38,487 bases of DNA from an uncultured Polaromonas sp. (GCA_937863225.1 CALMEI010000005.1:1-38487); one strand, 5' to 3'. Shown: positions 25,836 to 33,935, numbered from the stretch's first letter. Numbers and translations are program-made. Notes: generated from the letters alone by a model not told the origin.

Positions 25836-25870
25836 ATAAAAGGCATGCAGCTGGGTAAAAACATTTGCAA

Positions 25871-25888
25871 TGCACCATTGTGGGTGCA
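25871..25888. promoter_or_regulatory. NtrC-like dyad in the ure-urt intergenic region
   Basis: TGCACC-N6-GGTGCA is a perfect inverted repeat resembling the NtrC binding site TGCAC-N7-GTGCA, with a spacer one base longer. A further half-site TGGTGCG lies at 25914-25920. The dyad is about 36 nt upstream of the ure -24 box and about 110 nt upstream of the urt -24 box, so it could serve both operons. Confidence 0.5.
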
Positions 25889-25998
25889 CCACTTTGGCAT
25901 TAACTGTCTCAAATGGTGCGTGTTGAACGAACCATGCAAAGCGTCATTCTGGAATAAGAACACAGATCGCACGCTCTGATTCCATGGCTTTAATAAAT

Positions 25999-26014
25999 TG
26001 GCACAAGTTTTGCT
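25999..26014 (+). promoter_or_regulatory. Sigma-54 promoter of the urt operon
   Basis: TGGCACA-AGTT-TTGCT matches the sigma-54 consensus at all strongly conserved positions. The predicted start of transcription is near 26025, giving a leader of about 56 nt before urtA. The rest of the 312-nt gap between ureA and urtA holds the opposing promoter, the NtrC-like dyad and no gene. Confidence 0.75.
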
Positions 26015-26080
26015 CAGCTGTATATGTCCCATTATTTGGGTACGAGTTTTATCAACCAACTAACTGCCAAAGGAAATATC

Positions 26081-27358
26081 ATGAACCGTAGAGGAAATCT
26101 CAAACTCATCACTGCATCCATCGCACTGGGCTTTGGTTTAGCAGCGGGTGTGACAGGAAGTGCCATGGCGCAAAGCAAGGACACCATCAAAGTGGGTATT
26201 TTGCACAGCCTATCGGGCACAATGGCCATTTCAGAAACCGTCCTGAAAGACACTGTTTTGATGGCGATTGATGAAATCAATGCCAAAGGTGGCGTGATGG
26301 GTAAAAAGCTGGAACCAGTCGTTGTAGATCCCGCATCAAACTGGCCATTGTTTGCTGAAAAAACCAAGCAACTGTTGACGCAAGATAAAGTCGCAGTTAT
26401 TTTTGGTTGCTGGACTTCAGTGTCGCGCAAATCGGTACTACCAGTTGTTGAAGAATTGAATGGGTTGCTGTTCTACCCGGTGCAATACGAAGGTGAAGAA
26501 CTCAGCAAGAATGTGTTTTACACCGGTGCTGCGCCCAATCAACAAGCCATTCCAGCCGTCGATTATTTGATGAGCAAAGAAGGTGGTGGCGCTAAGCGCT
26601 GGGTCTTATTGGGCACTGATTATGTCTACCCACGTACCACCAACAAAATTTTGCGTGCGTACTTGAAATCCAAAGGCGTTGCAGACAAAGACATCGACGA
26701 AAAATACACACCATTTGGTCATTCTGACTACCAAACCATTGTGGCTGACGTGAAAAAATTCTCTGCTGGCGGCAAAACTGCCGTGGTGTCCACCATTAAC
26801 GGTGATTCCAATGTACCGTTTTACAAGGAACTCGGCAATGCAGGCTTGAAAGCCAAAGACGTACCTGTTGTGGCCTTCTCTGTCGGTGAAGAAGAACTGC
26901 GTGGCGTGGATACCAAGCCATTGGTCGGCCACTTGGCCGCATGGAACTACTTCATGAGCCTGAAAAATCCAGCCAATGATGAGTTCACCAAAAAATGGGC
27001 CGCTTATGCCAAAGCCAAAAAGTTACCAGGTGCAGATAAACCTTTGACAAACGACCCAATGGAAGCCACTTACATCGGTATCAATATGTGGAAACAAGCT
27101 GTTGAAAAAGCCAAATCAACAGACACTGACAAAGTGATTGCTGCAATGGCAGGTCAAACTTTCAAAGCACCAAGCGGTATCACTTCTAAGATGGATGAGA
27201 AAAATCACCATTTGCATAAATCAGTGTTTATTGGTGAAGTGAAAGCCGATGGCCAATTCAATGTGGTTTGGAAAACACCAGGTCCAGTGAAAGCAAAGCC
27301 ATGGAGCCCTTACATCGAAGGCAATGCCACAAAACCTGATTTCCCAGTTAAAAAGTAA
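26081..27358 (+). CDS. urtA: Urea ABC transporter substrate-binding protein
   Basis: This periplasmic protein captures urea for the UrtBCDE importer. It has 425 residues from ATG 26081 with AAAGGAAA upstream; the frame extends to 26024 but without a ribosome-binding site. The signal peptide spans about residues 1-31 and ends AMAQ. The mature protein begins DTIKVGILHSLSGTMAISE, typical of UrtA/AmiC-type folds. FGCWTSVSRKSVLPVVEELNGLLFYPVQYEG and ETNPMEATYIG-like NDPMEATYIGINMW are strong family signatures. It is the first gene of urtABCDE, under a sigma-54 promoter, and is separated from urtB by a stable hairpin. Confidence 0.97.
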   Translation: MNRRGNLKLITASIALGFGLAAGVTGSAMAQSKDTIKVGILHSLSGTMAISETVLKDTVLMAIDEINAKGGVMGKKLEPVVVDPASNWPLFAEKTKQLLTQDKVAVIFGCWTSVSRKSVLPVVEELNGLLFYPVQYEGEELSKNVFYTGAAPNQQAIPAVDYLMSKEGGGAKRWVLLGTDYVYPRTTNKILRAYLKSKGVADKDIDEKYTPFGHSDYQTIVADVKKFSAGGKTAVVSTINGDSNVPFYKELGNAGLKAKDVPVVAFSVGEEELRGVDTKPLVGHLAAWNYFMSLKNPANDEFTKKWAAYAKAKKLPGADKPLTNDPMEATYIGINMWKQAVEKAKSTDTDKVIAAMAGQTFKAPSGITSKMDEKNHHLHKSVFIGEVKADGQFNVVWKTPGPVKAKPWSPYIEGNATKPDFPVKK

Positions 27359-27376
27359 AGCCCATTCTGTGAATAG

Positions 27377-27412
27377 CTGCCATCATTCTCGCCAACGTGA
27401 GAATGATGGCAG
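27377..27412 (+). other. Stable hairpin between urtA and urtB
   Basis: A perfect 14-bp stem (CTGCCATCATTCTC with GAGAATGATGGCAG) closes an 8-nt loop. No T-run follows, so it is not a standard terminator. Such hairpins after binding-protein genes often protect the upstream message, which would keep UrtA more abundant than the membrane subunits. Confidence 0.7.
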
Positions 27413-27433
27413 ACACCAAATGTAAAATTTTCT

Positions 27434-29023
27434 ATGTTAAAACAAGCCATTTCTGGCATTAAATGGACTTGCGTGGCTATATTATTTATAGCATTAAATG
27501 CGCATGCTTTGACCGCATCTGAAGTCATGACCATATCGGTCGGCGAGAGTGATGCACGGGTTGAGGCGTTGAACAAAGCTTTGGAACAAGCCGATGAAAA
27601 GACATATGCTTTCATACAAGCCTTAACTGATGATGCTGTGAAACTTGCTGACGGCAAAGTCTTCATCATCAAAGATAACAAATCATTTGACCCGGTGACT
27701 GGCACTGAGCTGCCTCTGCCTCACAACTTGGAAGACATCGTCAATAACAATCGCATGCGTGGCGAATTGGATGCCGCGTTAGCCGGTTTGAAATTATTAT
27801 CAAAAGACGAATCGGCACGCCGAGCAGCCATCAAGACATTGCAAAGCGATACAGATATTTCTAAGTTGCCGTTGATTCAAAAAGCAATTGCCTCTGAAGC
27901 GATACCTGACCTTAAATCGCAGCTGGAACTGCTGCGCGCCGCCATTTTGCTCAACAGCAACAACAAGGCAGAACGCATTGAAGCAGCCAAGCTGCTTTCA
28001 AGCAGCACCAGCATCACAGCAAAAACAGCTTTGCTTGATCGCTTGAAATCGGAAACTGAAACAGATGTTAAGTCCGTGTTAAACAACAGCTTACGTGAGG
28101 TTGAATCCGCTCTTGCATGGGGTGATAAATTAGGTGCCTTGTTCAGCGGCATCAGCTTAGGTTCAATCTTGCTTTTAGTCGCTTTAGGTTTGGCAATCAC
28201 CTACGGACTGATGGGTGTCATCAACATGGCTCATGGAGAGTTGATGATGATTGGCGCATACGCCACCTACGTGGTACAAGCCTTGTTTCAAAAATACTTA
28301 CCAAATGGTTTTGACTGGTATTTGCTGGCGGCAGTACCGGTTGCATTTTTAACCTCTGCTTTGGTAGGTGCAGTTTTAGAGCGCACCGTCATTCGATTTC
28401 TCTATGGCAGACCATTGGAAACGTTGCTGGCCACTTGGGGTATCAGTTTGATACTGATGCAGGGTGTGCGAAGCCTTTTTGGAGCACAAAATGTGGGCGT
28501 TGAAAACCCCAATTGGATGAGTGGTGGTGTGCAAGTTCTGGGTAACCTGCAACTGCCCTACAACCGATTGGTCATCATCGGTTTTGCAGCCGTCGTGTTG
28601 CTTGGAATGGCTTGGTTGATTGGTAAAACACGACTTGGTTTGTTTGTTCGCGGTGTCACACAAAATCGCCCCATCGCATCGTGCATGGGTGTCAACACAG
28701 CACGTATTGATACCTATGCGTTTGCCTTGGGTTCGGGCATCGCTGGCTTGGCAGGCTGCGCATTGAGCCAAGTTGGCAATGTAGGACCAGATCTGGGCCA
28801 AGGCTACATAGTCGATGCCTTCATGGTTGTCGTTTTAGGTGGTGTTGGGCAACTTGCTGGGACTGTCTATGCTGCGCTAGGTCTGGGAATATTAAACAAG
28901 CTATTGGAGGGTTGGACAGGCGCAGTCTTAGCCAAAATTGCTGTCTTGGTGTTCATCATCATCTTTATCCAAAAACGTCCTCAAGGAATTTTTGCGATGA
29001 AGGGTCGGAGTGCCGAAACATGA
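27434..29023 (+). CDS. urtB: Urea ABC transporter permease UrtB
   Basis: This is one of the two membrane subunits of the urea importer, in the LivH-like family. It has 529 residues. An N-terminal signal-like helix (VAILFIALNAHALTA, about 15-29) and a soluble helical domain of about 200 residues precede the permease core, an extended form common in proteobacterial UrtB. The core begins at LFSGISLGSILLLVALGLAITYGLMGVINMAHGELMMIGAY. LLATWGISLILMQ and GVGQLAGTVYAALGLGILNKLLEG are typical. The signal core is encoded by the palindromic stem of a dispersed repeat (27474-27495). The stop overlaps urtC by 4 nt. Confidence 0.96.
   Translation: MLKQAISGIKWTCVAILFIALNAHALTASEVMTISVGESDARVEALNKALEQADEKTYAFIQALTDDAVKLADGKVFIIKDNKSFDPVTGTELPLPHNLEDIVNNNRMRGELDAALAGLKLLSKDESARRAAIKTLQSDTDISKLPLIQKAIASEAIPDLKSQLELLRAAILLNSNNKAERIEAAKLLSSSTSITAKTALLDRLKSETETDVKSVLNNSLREVESALAWGDKLGALFSGISLGSILLLVALGLAITYGLMGVINMAHGELMMIGAYATYVVQALFQKYLPNGFDWYLLAAVPVAFLTSALVGAVLERTVIRFLYGRPLETLLATWGISLILMQGVRSLFGAQNVGVENPNWMSGGVQVLGNLQLPYNRLVIIGFAAVVLLGMAWLIGKTRLGLFVRGVTQNRPIASCMGVNTARIDTYAFALGSGIAGLAGCALSQVGNVGPDLGQGYIVDAFMVVVLGGVGQLAGTVYAALGLGILNKLLEGWTGAVLAKIAVLVFIIIFIQKRPQGIFAMKGRSAET
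27474..27495 (-). repeat. Dispersed palindromic repeat, copy F (stem portion, in the urtB signal region)
   Basis: TGGCTATATTATTTATAGCA plus TT matches the inverted UreJ copy (TTGCTATATTATTCATAGCA plus TT) at 20 of 22 positions. Only the stem half is recognisable. It encodes AILFIAL, the same seven residues as in the UreJ signal core. Confidence 0.45.
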
Positions 29024-30207
29024 CTCAACTCAAGTCGTCCTCTAGGGTATCGTCCAATCTGCCTGCACCTGCGCCCTTGTTATCACGTGCCAGTTGGGGT
29101 GGTTTTGTTGGGGCGTTTGTGATCATCGCCTGCATGGTACCCGCTCTCAATCTATGGGTACCGTCAGACAGCGTGTTTCACTTGAGTGATTACGCGGTTG
29201 GTTTAATCGCAAAATACATGTGCTTTGCGATTTGTGCACTGGCCATTGACTTAATCTGGGGCTACACAGGTATCTTGTCACTGGGACATGGATTGTTTTT
29301 TTCACTGGGTGCATACATGATGGGTATGTACCTGATGCGCCAAATCGGAACAGATGGCAATTACAAAAGCAACTTACCTGACTTCATGGTGTTCTTGGAT
29401 TGGAAAACCCTACCTTGGCACTGGACGTTCAGTGACAGCTTCTTGGCTACTTTGATTCTCATTGTATTGGTGCCAGGTTTGGTGGCTTTCATATTTGGGT
29501 ATTTTGCGTTCAGGTCACGTATCAAAGGGGTCTACTTTTCCATCATCACACAAGCCATGACTTTTGCTGCCATGCTGCTGTTCTTTCGCAATGAAACTGG
29601 TTTTGGTGGCAACAATGGCTTCACCGATTTCAAGCGCATTTTGGACATACCAATTGCCACACCCTCAATGCGCATGACACTGTTTATGTTGACTGGCTTT
29701 GTTCTATTGGCATTCTTTGTATTTTCCAAATGGTTGATCAGCAGCAAATTTGGTCGTGTGTTGCAGGCAATACGCGATGCGGAATCACGCGTCATGTTCA
29801 GTGGCTATTCGCCAGTCGGCTACAAACTGACCATTTGGACAATATCAGCCATCATGTGTGGAATAGCTGGTGCTTTGTACGTTCCACAGGTGGGCATTAT
29901 CAACCCCAGTGAAATGAGCCCAGCCAACTCAATTGAAATGGCAGTATGGGCAGCTGTAGGCGGTAGGGCGACATTGATTGGCCCTGTAGCAGGCGCTTTT
30001 ATTGTCAACGGCGCTAAAAGTTGGTTAACTGTGGCTTATCCTGAATTTTGGCTGTACTTCCTGGGCACCTTGTTCATTGGCGTGACTTTGTTTCTACCTG
30101 AAGGTGTGATTGGTTTAATCAACAAATTAAAGCCCAAAAAACTCATTGAACAACATGCGGATGATTTAGAAGAACCAGATGTGATCAACAAAGGCGGTGC
30201 AAAATGA
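29020..30207 (+). CDS. urtC: Urea ABC transporter permease UrtC
   Basis: This is the second membrane subunit of the urea importer (LivM-like). It has 395 residues from ATG 29020, which overlaps the urtB stop (ATGA); the frame runs further upstream inside urtB. Landmarks are LIWGYTGILSLGHGLFFSLGAYMMGMYLM, FGYFAFRSRIKGVYFSIITQAMTFAAML, GFGGNNGFTDF and AVGGRATLIGPVAGAFIVN. About nine helices are expected. The C-terminal tail is charged (KLKPKKLIEQHADDLEEPD). It is coupled to urtD by another 4-nt overlap. Confidence 0.96.
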   Translation: MTQLKSSSRVSSNLPAPAPLLSRASWGGFVGAFVIIACMVPALNLWVPSDSVFHLSDYAVGLIAKYMCFAICALAIDLIWGYTGILSLGHGLFFSLGAYMMGMYLMRQIGTDGNYKSNLPDFMVFLDWKTLPWHWTFSDSFLATLILIVLVPGLVAFIFGYFAFRSRIKGVYFSIITQAMTFAAMLLFFRNETGFGGNNGFTDFKRILDIPIATPSMRMTLFMLTGFVLLAFFVFSKWLISSKFGRVLQAIRDAESRVMFSGYSPVGYKLTIWTISAIMCGIAGALYVPQVGIINPSEMSPANSIEMAVWAAVGGRATLIGPVAGAFIVNGAKSWLTVAYPEFWLYFLGTLFIGVTLFLPEGVIGLINKLKPKKLIEQHADDLEEPDVINKGGAK

Positions 30208-31085
30208 CGCCCGATTTAATGGAACAAGGTGCTCGCCATTTTGAAGAAGCACGTGTAAAAGCAGCCATTACTGGGAATACCGAATCCGGTGGCCGCAGTG
30301 CTGGCTTTGCACGATTGGCAGCACCCGTAGGTGAAGTTGATGTTACGCATGGTCGGATTTTGTATTTAGAAGATATCAGTGTCAGTTTTGATGGTTTTAA
30401 GGCGATCAATAAGCTTTCATTGGATATTGCCCCGGGTGAATTGCGATGCATCATAGGCCCCAATGGTGCAGGAAAAACCACCATGATGGACATCATCACT
30501 GGTAAAACGCGCCCCAATGAAGGCAGCGTCTTCTTTGGTAGCACCATTGATTTACTGCGCTATAACGAAACACAAATTGCGCAGATGGGCATTGGCCGTA
30601 AATTTCAAAAACCCACTGTTTTTGAGAAACTGACCGTTTTTGAAAATTTAGAGTTGGCACTGAAAACCAATAAAAGTGTCAAATCTTCAATGCTTTTCAA
30701 ATTGGATTCGATGCAAAGCGACAAGCTGGCTGACATATTGCAAACGATTCATTTATCAAATCAAGTTAGAAATTTAGCTGGGAATTTGAGCCATGGTCAA
30801 AAGCAATGGTTAGAAATCGGCATGCTACTGATGCAAGACCCCAAGCTCTTATTGCTTGACGAACCTGTCGCAGGAATGACCGATGAGGAAACCGCAAGAA
30901 CGGCAGAATTGTTCCTGTCTTTAAAAGGCAAACATTCCCTGATGGTGGTGGAACATGACATGAGCTTTATCAACACCATCTCAGACATCGTCACGGTATT
31001 GTGCGATGGATCTGTTTTGGCACAGGGTACATTGGCAGAGGTTCAAAACGATGAGCGTGTGATTGAAGTTTATTTAGGTCGATGA
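30204..31085 (+). CDS. urtD: Urea ABC transporter ATPase UrtD
   Basis: This is one of the two ATPases of the urea importer (LivG-like). It has 293 residues. The first 45 or so residues are an extension before the ABC domain. Walker A is GPNGAGKTTMMD, the signature is LSHGQKQWLEIG and Walker B is LLLLDEPVAGM, with MVVEHDMSFI as the switch histidine region. The helix-rich insertion around LALKTNKSVKSSMLFKL is usual for UrtD. It starts within the urtC stop (ATGA) and is followed by urtE after 18 nt. Confidence 0.96.
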   Translation: MTPDLMEQGARHFEEARVKAAITGNTESGGRSAGFARLAAPVGEVDVTHGRILYLEDISVSFDGFKAINKLSLDIAPGELRCIIGPNGAGKTTMMDIITGKTRPNEGSVFFGSTIDLLRYNETQIAQMGIGRKFQKPTVFEKLTVFENLELALKTNKSVKSSMLFKLDSMQSDKLADILQTIHLSNQVRNLAGNLSHGQKQWLEIGMLLMQDPKLLLLDEPVAGMTDEETARTAELFLSLKGKHSLMVVEHDMSFINTISDIVTVLCDGSVLAQGTLAEVQNDERVIEVYLGR

Positions 31086-31103
31086 AACAGAAAAAGAGTC
31101 ACC

Positions 31104-31808
31104 ATGCTGATAGCCAATAACATCAATCAATACTATGGGGGATCGCACATACTGCGCAATCTGAGTATAGAAACCCATGTCGGAAAAGTAACCGTCTTGC
31201 TCGGCCGCAACGGAGTTGGCAAAACCACGTTGTTGAAGTCTTTAATGGGTCTAATACCCATCAAGACAGGCACAATCGAATTTGACGGCAAAACCCTCAA
31301 GTCTGCGAACACCAATACCACACCCTACGAGCGTGCTCGTGCTGGTATAGGTTATGTACCCCAAGGTCGCGAAATTTTTTCACGGCTGACTGTAGAAGAC
31401 AATTTGCGCATGGGTTTGGCTTACAAAAGTGCCAATACGCCTATACCCAGTGAACTTTACGATTTGTTTCCCGTACTTAAACAAATGCTGCAACGTCGCG
31501 GTGGGGATCTATCGGGTGGACAACAACAACAATTGGCCATAGCCCGTGCATTGGCTGCAAAGCCCAAATTGTTGATACTGGATGAACCCACCGAAGGCAT
31601 TCAACCCAGCATCATCAAAGACATTGGCCGAGTGATTCGCATGTTGGCTGACCGTGGCGACATGGCCATATTGTTATGCGAGCAGTATTACGATTTTGCC
31701 GAAGAGTTGGCTGATGATTACGTGGTGATGCAACGTGGTGAAGTGATTGCCAAGGGCTTAGGCAAGGATATGCAGGCACAGGGTGTGCGACAACTCGTCG
31801 CTATTTGA
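31104..31808 (+). CDS. urtE: Urea ABC transporter ATPase UrtE
   Basis: This is the second ATPase of the urea importer (LivF-like). It has 234 residues. Walker A is GRNGVGKTTLLKSLMG (about 33-48), the signature is LSGGQQQQLAIARAL, and Walker B is LLILDEPTEGIQPSI. The QYYDFAEELADDYVVMQRGEVI end is typical of UrtE. It closes urtABCDE. The regulatory gene nasT follows only 4 nt later, so nasT may be carried by the urt transcript as well. Confidence 0.96.
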   Translation: MLIANNINQYYGGSHILRNLSIETHVGKVTVLLGRNGVGKTTLLKSLMGLIPIKTGTIEFDGKTLKSANTNTTPYERARAGIGYVPQGREIFSRLTVEDNLRMGLAYKSANTPIPSELYDLFPVLKQMLQRRGGDLSGGQQQQLAIARALAAKPKLLILDEPTEGIQPSIIKDIGRVIRMLADRGDMAILLCEQYYDFAEELADDYVVMQRGEVIAKGLGKDMQAQGVRQLVAI

Positions 31809-31812
31809 TGGC

Positions 31813-32439
31813 ATGAATACCCATCATAAACTCCGTATTGTGGTCATTGCGCCTGATACGCTATACCCTGAAGATGAAGATGAATTGGTTCTTGCAGCGC
31901 GTTCACGCAGTTTACGCATCGGTTTGCTCGAAAGCGGATTCAATTTGATTGCAAGTTTGCCCTGTGATGGTTTTTTAAATGAGCGCATTGCCCAACTGCA
32001 GCCCGATATGATCATCGTAGATGCCCAAAGTGGTGCACGTGATGCACTGGAACATGTGGTGATGGCGACGCGTGATGAACTTCGACCCATTGTGTTGTTC
32101 ACAAATGATGAAGATACCAGCCACTTAAAAGACGCATTTGCAGCAGGCGTGTCGGCTTATGTGGTGGCAGGCATGTCATCAGAAAGAATTCGACCAGTCT
32201 TAGAAGTAGCACTGGCACGGTTTCAGCACGAACAGTCACTGCGCCAAGAGTTGGCTGAGGCCAAGACTGAACTGCAAGATCGCAAGGTCATTGACCGTGC
32301 AAAGGGCATGCTGATGCAACGTCAAGGATTAAGTGAGCAGGAGGCCTATGAAAAACTGCGTAAAACGGCAATGGATAAAAGTTTGAAAGTCGTTGATGTG
32401 GCACAACGCATGTTGGATGTTGCAGATTTATTGGCGTAA
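31813..32439 (+). CDS. nasT: ANTAR-domain antitermination regulator, NasT/AmiR type
   Basis: The product has 208 residues. An N-terminal pseudo-receiver (VVIAPDTLYP...MIIVDAQSGARDALEH...PIVLFTND) is followed by a coiled-coil linker (about 143-163). The C-terminal ANTAR RNA-binding domain has DRKVIDRAKGMLMQRQGLSEQEAYEKLRKTAMD. Proteins of this type bind paired hexaloop hairpins in leader RNAs and prevent termination. Such a leader is found directly downstream, before nrtA. Normally NasT is held inactive by the nitrate sensor NasS, and no nasS lies beside it here. It starts at ATG 31813, 4 nt after urtE. Because it shares the urt operon, its level may rise on nitrogen limitation. Confidence 0.9.
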   Translation: MNTHHKLRIVVIAPDTLYPEDEDELVLAARSRSLRIGLLESGFNLIASLPCDGFLNERIAQLQPDMIIVDAQSGARDALEHVVMATRDELRPIVLFTNDEDTSHLKDAFAAGVSAYVVAGMSSERIRPVLEVALARFQHEQSLRQELAEAKTELQDRKVIDRAKGMLMQRQGLSEQEAYEKLRKTAMDKSLKVVDVAQRMLDVADLLA

Positions 32440-32458
32440 AGCGCTAAATTTTCATAAT

Positions 32459-32474
32459 TGGCACGCAGATTGCT
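32459..32474 (+). promoter_or_regulatory. Sigma-54 promoter of the nrt-nir operon
   Basis: TGGCACG-CAGA-TTGCT is a perfect match to the -24/-12 consensus. The expected start is near 32485, which places the whole hairpin pair and terminator in the transcribed leader. It ties nitrate/nitrite use to general nitrogen control. No clear NtrC dyad was seen upstream, where the nasT coding region lies. Confidence 0.8.
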
Positions 32475-32488
32475 TAGTTACTAACAGT

Positions 32489-32563
32489 AAGAATCCAAAG
32501 GCGGATTTTTAAATCAGCGATTACCAATGTAGGTCATTGCAGAAATTTCGGACAAAGGCGTCC
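32489..32563 (+). promoter_or_regulatory. ANTAR target: two hexaloop hairpins in the nrt leader
   Basis: Hairpin P1 has an 8-bp stem (AAGAATCC/GGATTTTT, 32489-32496 with 32503-32510) and loop AAAGGC. Hairpin P2 has GGAC/GTCC (32550-32553 with 32560-32563) and the same loop AAAGGC. The A at loop position 1 and G at position 4 are the bases known to matter for ANTAR recognition. The 3' strand of P2 is also part of the terminator that follows, so forming P2 blocks termination. The likely reader is the NasT protein encoded just upstream. Confidence 0.8.
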
Positions 32564-32620
32564 CCACCAATTGAACAGCGATTCGTTCGCTTTTGATTGT
32601 GTGAGGACGCTTTTTCTTTT
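32558..32620 (+). terminator. Leader terminator (attenuator) before nrtA
   Basis: GCGTCC (32558-32563) pairs with GGACGC (32605-32610), with CAC/GTG and CAAT/ATTG continuing inward and AGCGA/TCGCT at the tip. TTTTTCTTTT follows at once. The 5' strand overlaps hairpin P2 of the ANTAR target, which makes the two folds mutually exclusive. The default state would be termination about 60 nt before nrtA. Confidence 0.8.
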
Positions 32621-32679
32621 GGTGATTTGCCTTTTTATTTGAATCAATTTTTCTTTTCGTAAACCTAAGGAGTTAACAC

Positions 32680-33924
32680 ATGTCTATCTCGAATTCAAAA
32701 CCAATTGACAGACGCACTGTTTTGCAAACCGCTGCTGCCAGTGCTTTGGTCATCAGCCCTGCTATCAGGGCAGTAGCCTATGCTGCAGGTTCAGATGCAC
32801 CTGAAAAAACCGAAGTCAAAATTGGTTTTATTCCATTAACCGATTGTGCCAGCGTGGTTATGGCATCGGTTCTGGGCATTGATAAAAAGTACGGTGTGAA
32901 AATTATCCCCACCAAAGAAGCAAGTTGGGCGGGTGTACGCGATAAGTTGGTCACCGGAGAACTGGATTTTGCCCACGTTCTTTACGGCTTGATATACGGT
33001 GTGCATTTGGGTGCAGGTGGTGCAAAAAAAGACATGGCCGTGTTGATGACTTTGAACAATAACGGACAAGCTATCACATTGAGCAAAAAACTGGCTGAAA
33101 AAGGTGCGGTCGATGGCGCCAGCTTAGCCAAATTGATGAAATCGGAAAAGCGTGAGTACACTTTTGCCCAAACATTTCCTACCGGCACACACGCGATGTG
33201 GTTGTATTACTGGATGGCTGCCAATGGCATAAATCCAATGACAGATGCCAAAGTAATTACGGTACCACCACCACAAATGGTCGCCAATATGCGTGTAGGT
33301 AATATGGATGGCTACAGCGTAGGTGAGCCTTGGAACCACCGTGCGATCATTGATGGCATTGGCGTTACTGCAACCACTTCACAAGATGTATGGAAAGACC
33401 ATCCTGAAAAGGTATTGGGTACCACAGCTGATTTCGTCAAAAAATACCCTAATACAGCACGCGCTGTGACTGCGGCAATTTTAGAAGCTGGCAAATGGAT
33501 TGATTCTGGTTTGCAAAATAAATTGAAAATGGCAGAAACCATTGCAGATAAGAGTTATGTCAATACCAGTGTAGATGCGATTAACCAACGCATCTTAGGA
33601 CGGTATCAAAACGGCTTGGGAAAAACTTGGGACGACCCAAATCACATGAAGTTTTATGCAGATGGTGCCGTCAACTTCCCATACTTGTCAGATGGCATGT
33701 GGTTCATGACCCAACACAAACGTTGGGGCCTTATCAAAGATCATCCTGATTATTTAGGCGTTGCTAAGCAGATCAACCAGATTGATATATACAAAGCGGC
33801 AGCAACTGCAAGCAAAACACCTTTGCCAAAAGAAGTTATGCGCACATCCAAACTGATGGATGGTGTTGTATGGGATGGCAAAGATCCTAAAAAATATGCC
33901 GATAGTTTCAAGGTAAAAGTTTAA
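32680..33924 (+). CDS. nrtA: Nitrate/nitrite ABC transporter substrate-binding protein
   Basis: This is the NrtA/NasF-type nitrate-binding protein, 414 residues long. The N-terminus carries a twin-arginine signal (DRRTVLQTAAASALVISPAIRA), so it is exported folded; that also argues against it being the cytoplasmic sensor NasS. The mature domain begins KTEVKIGFIPLTDCASVVMA. GLIYGVHLGAG, FAQTFPTGTHAMWLYYWMAANGI and YSVGEPWNHRAI are nitrate-pocket regions of the family. AAGGAG sits 9 nt before the ATG. It is the first gene of nrtABD-nirBD and is controlled by the sigma-54/attenuator leader. Confidence 0.93.
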   Translation: MSISNSKPIDRRTVLQTAAASALVISPAIRAVAYAAGSDAPEKTEVKIGFIPLTDCASVVMASVLGIDKKYGVKIIPTKEASWAGVRDKLVTGELDFAHVLYGLIYGVHLGAGGAKKDMAVLMTLNNNGQAITLSKKLAEKGAVDGASLAKLMKSEKREYTFAQTFPTGTHAMWLYYWMAANGINPMTDAKVITVPPPQMVANMRVGNMDGYSVGEPWNHRAIIDGIGVTATTSQDVWKDHPEKVLGTTADFVKKYPNTARAVTAAILEAGKWIDSGLQNKLKMAETIADKSYVNTSVDAINQRILGRYQNGLGKTWDDPNHMKFYADGAVNFPYLSDGMWFMTQHKRWGLIKDHPDYLGVAKQINQIDIYKAAATASKTPLPKEVMRTSKLMDGVVWDGKDPKKYADSFKVKV

Positions 33925-33935
33925 GGAAAAAGTAA

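Noticed and set aside
32680-33924. The NrtA-like protein as the missing sensor NasS
   Set aside because: It has a clear twin-arginine export signal and is followed directly by the permease and ATPase genes, so it is the transporter's binding protein.
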